Origin: Crocinitomicaceae bacterium
GTDB lineage: Bacteria; Bacteroidota; Bacteroidia; Flavobacteriales_D; Crocinitomicaceae
Assembly (NCBI GenBank): GCA_016709005.1
Contig: JADJEU010000020.1
Location: 1-64,000 of the forward strand
DNA length: 64,000 bases
Reading direction: 5' to 3'
Below are positions 60,511 through 64,000 of this stretch, piece by piece (positions within the stretch are counted from its first letter, which is position 1; every line of letters begins with the position of its first letter). Under the pieces are notes generated by a model. It worked only from the letters and a program-made list of their open reading frames with translations, did no database searches and was not told the origin of the DNA. The position numbers and the translations under genes are program-made.

Positions 60511-61248
60511 TTAGTTATGCTTCTTTTTTTCAGCAATCAAAATCAATCGTTTTGATTCAGCGGCGACAAATTTACCAAGATTATAATCACCGAAGATGTT
60601 TTTTATTTCAAATCCGCTCTCTGCTAACATTTGCTGAAAATCATTCAAACCAAATAACTGAACTTTTTCACAAAATTCATACGATTTGCCTTCAACTTTA
60701 AATGAGATTTTCTTTTGAATAAAACCATTGTCTGCAAAGCGCTCCAAGTGAAATTCAATCTTATTTTTGATGACCGTTTCTGCTGGCACCAGGTTCTTCA
60801 AGACACATTCAGCATTAAAAAAATCGATTACAACTATTCCTTCAGGACTTAGACCTTCGTGAATATTTTTGAGCACGGTCAAATTCTCAGCCTGATTTTC
60901 AAAATAGCCGAAGCTGGTAAAAAGATTTAAAACCAAATCAAAATTATTTGTAGGCAACGGTTGGCGCATATCCTGGCGCAGAAAAACGAGTTTTTCATTT
61001 TGGAATTTGGACGCTTCCTGAATTGAAGCAGCCGAAAGGTCCATGCCGGTAACGTGGTAGCCCAGGTTATTCAGATAAACCGAATGCCTTCCTTTCCCGC
61101 AAGCCAGATCCAGAATCCGGGTGTCAGGAGCAAAGTTTCCAAACTGCATGAGATTGGTCATAAAGGCATTTGCCTCTGTTTCGTCTCGGTTATCATAAAG
61201 CACATGATAATACGGACTATCAAACCAGGAAGCAAACCATTCAGACAT
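60511..61248 (-). CDS. Class I SAM-dependent methyltransferase
   Basis: The 245-residue product has the SAM-binding motif ILDLACGKGRHSVYL near residue 45, then VTGMDLSAASIQEA, LVFLRQDMRQPLP and DLVLNLFTSFGYF. The start is at ATG 61248 because TATTTTTG (61263-61270, minus orientation) lies just upstream; the longer frame to 61347 crosses this promoter. Conserved FFNAECVLKNLVP and the C-terminal beta region match small-molecule methyltransferases common in Bacteroidota. The substrate is unknown. Confidence 0.82.
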   Translation of the reverse strand: MSEWFASWFDSPYYHVLYDNRDETEANAFMTNLMQFGNFAPDTRILDLACGKGRHSVYLNNLGYHVTGMDLSAASIQEASKFQNEKLVFLRQDMRQPLPTNNFDLVLNLFTSFGYFENQAENLTVLKNIHEGLSPEGIVVIDFFNAECVLKNLVPAETVIKNKIEFHLERFADNGFIQKKISFKVEGKSYEFCEKVQLFGLNDFQQMLAESGFEIKNIFGDYNLGKFVAAESKRLILIAEKKKHN

Positions 61249-61262
61249 GATTGTTTTTTGTG

Positions 61263-61339
61263 CAAAAATACAACAGATATGGCTGAAACTGAAAAAAACA
61301 AGGGAATAACGAGTAACAATATTTAATTTTATATATTTG
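61263..61339. promoter_or_regulatory. Divergent promoter pair
   Basis: TATTTTTG on the minus strand (61263-61270) serves the methyltransferase-ZIP pair. TATATTTG on the plus strand (61332-61339) serves siaB-siaC. The plus box excludes the TTG at 61342 as a practical start and favours GTG at 61357. Confidence 0.6.
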
Positions 61340-61356
61340 TCTTGCACAAAAATAAG

Positions 61357-61902
61357 GTGAACCAGGTTTACGATATATATAAGCGACTTGAGGAAAGAAA
61401 TGTTCTTCTGTCATTCAAGGGTATGATTACCTCCGAGTTGCTGACGACCATTTTGTCCATCATGGAATCAAAAATGGATCATATCGATGAGAACCCGAAA
61501 GTGAAGAAGAAGGTTTTCAATATTTTGGTTGAGTGCCTTCAAAACCTTTATCACCACATTGATCAGGATGATGTTGTGCACGTTATTGCTGAAGAGAGAT
61601 CTGCCTTATTGATGATTTCGAAAATTGGTGACGCATATCAAATCACTACAGGCAACTACATGAAAGCTTCTGATGCACCAAATCTGAAAGAGAAACTGGA
61701 TTTGGTGAATGGAATGGATAAAGAAGAATTAAAGGCCTACTATAAACAAGTTCTTGCTGAAGGCTCCATGTCTTCAAAAGGAACAGCAGGATTAGGTATG
61801 ATTGACATTGCAAGAAAATCTGGTGAGAAACTCGAGTACGATTTTCAACCCATTAATGATAAAACAACTTTTTTTAGTTTAACAGTTAAAATAGCAGAAT
61901 AA
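61357..61902 (+). CDS. siaB: SiaB-family protein kinase
   Basis: The 181-residue product is a GHKL-type kinase of the SiaB family (DUF6272), which in Pseudomonas phosphorylates SiaC. It shows VFNILVECLQNLYHHID near residue 58 (N-box Glu, Asn, His) and SKGTAGLGMIDIARKSGEKL near residue 145 (G-box). No membrane segment is present. The likely start is GTG at 61357, seventeen bases after the -7 box. It is followed at 13 bases by siaC. The SiaA phosphatase and SiaD diguanylate cyclase of the Pseudomonas system are absent from this locus. Confidence 0.82.
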   Translation: MNQVYDIYKRLEERNVLLSFKGMITSELLTTILSIMESKMDHIDENPKVKKKVFNILVECLQNLYHHIDQDDVVHVIAEERSALLMISKIGDAYQITTGNYMKASDAPNLKEKLDLVNGMDKEELKAYYKQVLAEGSMSSKGTAGLGMIDIARKSGEKLEYDFQPINDKTTFFSLTVKIAE

Positions 61903-61915
61903 CACAGAGTGATAT

Positions 61916-62299
61916 ATGGAAAATCTAATTCTTGAAGGATCAGCAAAAACCCCAACTGTAAAATTCGACGCTGCAAACGGCGTTCTTGAATTAAAAGGAA
62001 GATCTATTCCTGAAAATTCAATTGAGTTTTACAAACCTCTAAACGATTGGATCGATGCTTACGGTGGAAGCCCAAAGCCGAATACAATTGTTGAGATTAA
62101 ATTGGAGTATTTTAATACTTCTTCTTCAAAATGTATTCTTGACCTTTTCAAACAGTTGGAAAAACTTAACAGTGGTAACACCGAAGTAAAAGTTAACTGG
62201 TATTTTGAAGAGGATGATGAGGATATGGAAGAAGCTGGTGAAGATTACCAGGCAATCATCGATCTTCCGTTCAAGATGATCGAAGTAGAAGAAATATAA
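61916..62299 (+). CDS. siaC: SiaC-family regulatory phosphoprotein (DUF1987)
   Basis: The 127-residue product is a DUF1987 protein. It begins LILEGSAKTPTVKFDAANGVLEL and has SIPENSIEFYKPLNDWIDAY. The motif YFNTSSSKC puts Thr at residue 68, the same number as the phosphorylated Thr of Pseudomonas SiaC. An acidic stretch, EEDDEDMEEAGEDY, follows and the end is PFKMIEVEEI. SiaC in its unphosphorylated state switches on a partner enzyme. It is directly after siaB, so kinase and substrate are co-transcribed. The output partner in this organism is unknown. Confidence 0.85.
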   Translation: MENLILEGSAKTPTVKFDAANGVLELKGRSIPENSIEFYKPLNDWIDAYGGSPKPNTIVEIKLEYFNTSSSKCILDLFKQLEKLNSGNTEVKVNWYFEEDDEDMEEAGEDYQAIIDLPFKMIEVEEI

Positions 62300-62301
62300 G
62301 A

Positions 62302-62889
62302 TTGAACTCGATAATAAGCGTCGGGATAACCGGTGGTATTGGAACTGGCAAGTCAACGATTTGTCGTATCCTTGGTATCATGGGTTATCCCGTTTTTTAT
62401 TCTGACACAGCCGCTAAAGAGATACTTAGCTCAAACTCAAAAGTCAGAAATCAGATCATTGAACTGTTCGGTTCTCAATCTTATCGTGGAGATAAACCTG
62501 ACAAAGAATTCCTTGCTCAAATGGTATTTAACAATACTCAAAACCTGGAGCAGTTAAATCAAATTGTACATCCCGCTGTACGAAAACAATTTGCCGATTG
62601 GTCGCAAGTCCAAAATTCCAAATTTGTTTTCAATGAGGCCGCCATTTTATTTGAATCAGGATCTTATAAAAATTTTTCTAAAACAATTTTAGTTACATCA
62701 CCCACTGAATTGCGCATAGAACGACTTTTGAAAAGAGACCAAACTTCCGTAGAACAAATAAAAGCGCGAATGGCAAATCAATGGAGCGATGATCAAAAAA
62801 TTCCACTCGCTGATTTTATTGTCGTCAACGATGAAAAAGTTTTGATCATTCCACAAGTATTAGAAATCTTGAAAAAACTGAAATCATGA
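62302..62889 (+). CDS. coaE: Dephospho-CoA kinase
   Basis: The 195-residue product phosphorylates dephospho-CoA in the last step of CoA synthesis. The P-loop GITGGIGTGKSTICRIL is at residues 8-24, followed by YPVFYSDTAAKEIL, the lid-type region and the NQWSDDQKIPLADFIVVND C-terminal block. The start is TTG at 62302, two bases after the siaC stop; no ATG fits the conserved N-terminus. Its stop overlaps the nnr ATG, so the four genes siaB to nnr form one run. Confidence 0.93.
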   Translation: MNSIISVGITGGIGTGKSTICRILGIMGYPVFYSDTAAKEILSSNSKVRNQIIELFGSQSYRGDKPDKEFLAQMVFNNTQNLEQLNQIVHPAVRKQFADWSQVQNSKFVFNEAAILFESGSYKNFSKTILVTSPTELRIERLLKRDQTSVEQIKARMANQWSDDQKIPLADFIVVNDEKVLIIPQVLEILKKLKS

Positions 62890-64000
62890 GTCTCCCAATC
62901 TATGCCGCGGACAAAATCAAAAAATGGGATCAATTCACGATTGAGAATGAACCTATCAGTTCGATCGATTTAATGGAGCGGGCAGCAAATACTTGTACAA
63001 AACAAATTGTTGCACGCAATATTTTTAACTCCGCAGTTATTTTTTGCGGCGTTGGAAATAATGGAGGTGATGGCTTGGTCATTGCCCGCTTGCTGCACGA
63101 AAGAGCTGTTAAAGTAAAGGTCTATATTCTTGAATTTACAAAAAATCAATCTCCTTATTGATCAGATCAATGCATCTAAAAAAAGAGTTGTTGCTGTAGA
63201 TTTACCAAGTGGACTCTTCTGTGATGACAATCGATCCAATAGTTTGAAGCACGTGATCATCGCAAATCAGACGATTACTTTTCAGGCGCCAAAACTTAGT
63301 TTCCTGTTTCCTGAATATGCAAAATATGTTGGCGATTTTCATATTGCAGATATTGGATTGTCCGCTAATTTCAAAGAGAGTCCTTCTGCCATATTTTTTA
63401 CGCGAAAAGACATCTCTTTAAAATCAAGAAATCTTTTTTCACACAAAGGAACCAACGGCTACTTACTGGTTGTAGCTGGTTTTAAAAACTACGGCGGCGC
63501 TGCAATTCTCACATCAAAAGCAGCCATGCGCACCGGCTGTGGTTATGTTGCTACGCATACTCATTCTGAAACAAAAACAGCACTACTAAGTTCAATTCCT
63601 GAATGTCTTTTTATAGAGGATATCAAATTAAAAATCCCGGAAAAAACGAATGCCATTGCAATCGGTCCCGGTTTAGGAACTGATTCTGCTGCGATGAAAA
63701 TTCTTGAGCTCATTGTTTCACAAACGAAACCATTAGTGATAGATGCAGATGCTATTAATCTGATTGCAGGCTCCAAAAAACTGCTCTCAAAAATTCCCGC
63801 AAATTCAATTCTGACGCCACACCCGGGCGAACTTGAACGCTTGATAGGAAAATTCAAATCAGCAGAAGAAACTCTGGAAAAACAAATTAAGTTTTCTAAA
63901 AAGCATTCTGTTTTTGTGGTTCAAAAAGGAGCCTTTTCAAAAATTACCTGCCCGGATGGAGCGGTTATCATAAACAGCAGTGGTAATCCCGGGATGGCCT
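62886..64000 (+). pseudogene. nnr: Bifunctional NAD(P)H-hydrate repair enzyme, internally disrupted and cut by the window end
   Basis: The N-terminal part (ATG 62886) is an NAD(P)HX epimerase (NnrE) with KKWDQFTIENEPISSIDLMERA and CGVGNNGGDGLVIARLL. That frame stops at 63159. The next frame is open from 63136 to the window end with INASKKRVVAVDLPSGL (rest of the epimerase) and the dehydratase NnrD (HKGTNGYLLVVAG, AIGPGLGTDSA, VIDADAINLI, ILTPHPGELERL, GNPGMA). About 45-50 epimerase residues normally between these parts, including the DALFG-type motif, are missing, so this is not a one-base indel. The gene continues past base 64000. Confidence 0.75.

Noticed and set aside
1..64000. CRISPR array, prophage or transposon
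   Set aside because: No regularly spaced direct repeats, phage structural genes or transposase were seen on either strand.

Overview
The window looks like chromosomal DNA of a Bacteroidota bacterium, most likely a Flavobacteriales relative. The sequence is AT-rich. Several genes are preceded by the Bacteroidota -7 box TAnnTTTG. Diagnostic gene architectures are a DAHP synthase-chorismate mutase fusion, a DnaE with a fused N-terminal exonuclease, DUF4159 and WG-repeat proteins, and many small lipoproteins. No rRNA operon, CRISPR array, transposase or integrase was seen; one tRNA (His) is present.

Bases 1 to about 8,560 form an accessory island: an integron-like array of gene cassettes without a visible integrase. 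Five attC-like sites (A 858-988, B 1603-1676, C 5381-5512, D 6093-6226, E 8258-8334) and one half-site (8549-8571) separate the cassettes. All lie in one orientation, and the recognisable genes are on the plus strand. The left end of each complete cassette is the reverse complement of its own right end over 8 to 15 bases, as expected for a cassette that has circularised. The cargo is a CDF-type cation transporter; a broken lipoprotein-like gene; a 3.7-kb cassette with a thioredoxin-like protein, a broken exported protein, two broken DUF2024 genes, a MarR-type regulator with a cysteine-rich tail and a YggS-type PLP protein; a small acidic protein; and a lipoprotein plus a beta-barrel-like protein. 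Three copies of a TTAGGA-N-TCCTAA dyad sit on promoters of the large cassette and probably form a local regulon.

From 8.85 kb onward the content is core-like. It includes rlhA (U32), nitroreductase, ygiD-like dioxygenase, small secreted proteins, a WG-repeat protein, a 3-hydroxyacyl-CoA dehydrogenase/enoyl-CoA hydratase pair, SDR-HutD-ogt, tRNA-His, a large ABC transporter with accessory domains, hemB, a DUF4159-rsmE cluster and sugar/envelope genes.

The most interesting core locus is 33.1-39.0 kb, a tightly overlapping four-gene operon: a TolC-like protein fused to a glycosidase-like TIM barrel, a membrane-fusion protein, a TackOD1/degenerate-GGDEF signalling protein interrupted by one in-frame TAG, and a processive-type GT2 glycosyltransferase. 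I read it as a candidate exopolysaccharide synthesis and export machine with its own regulator. A convergent histidine kinase follows.

The rest holds aroG-pheA-type fusion, FkbM methyltransferase and GT4, smpB, yqgE, a TPR-like/aminotransferase IV/rhomboid operon, an L,D-transpeptidase, an oligopeptidase B-like gene broken by a homopolymer indel, dnaE, a peroxiredoxin, a ZIP transporter, a SiaB-SiaC partner-switch pair, coaE and a truncated nnr gene that runs off the end. Several single-base indels in A or T runs and two in-frame stops mean that sequencing error and real decay must be separated before any pseudogene call is trusted.
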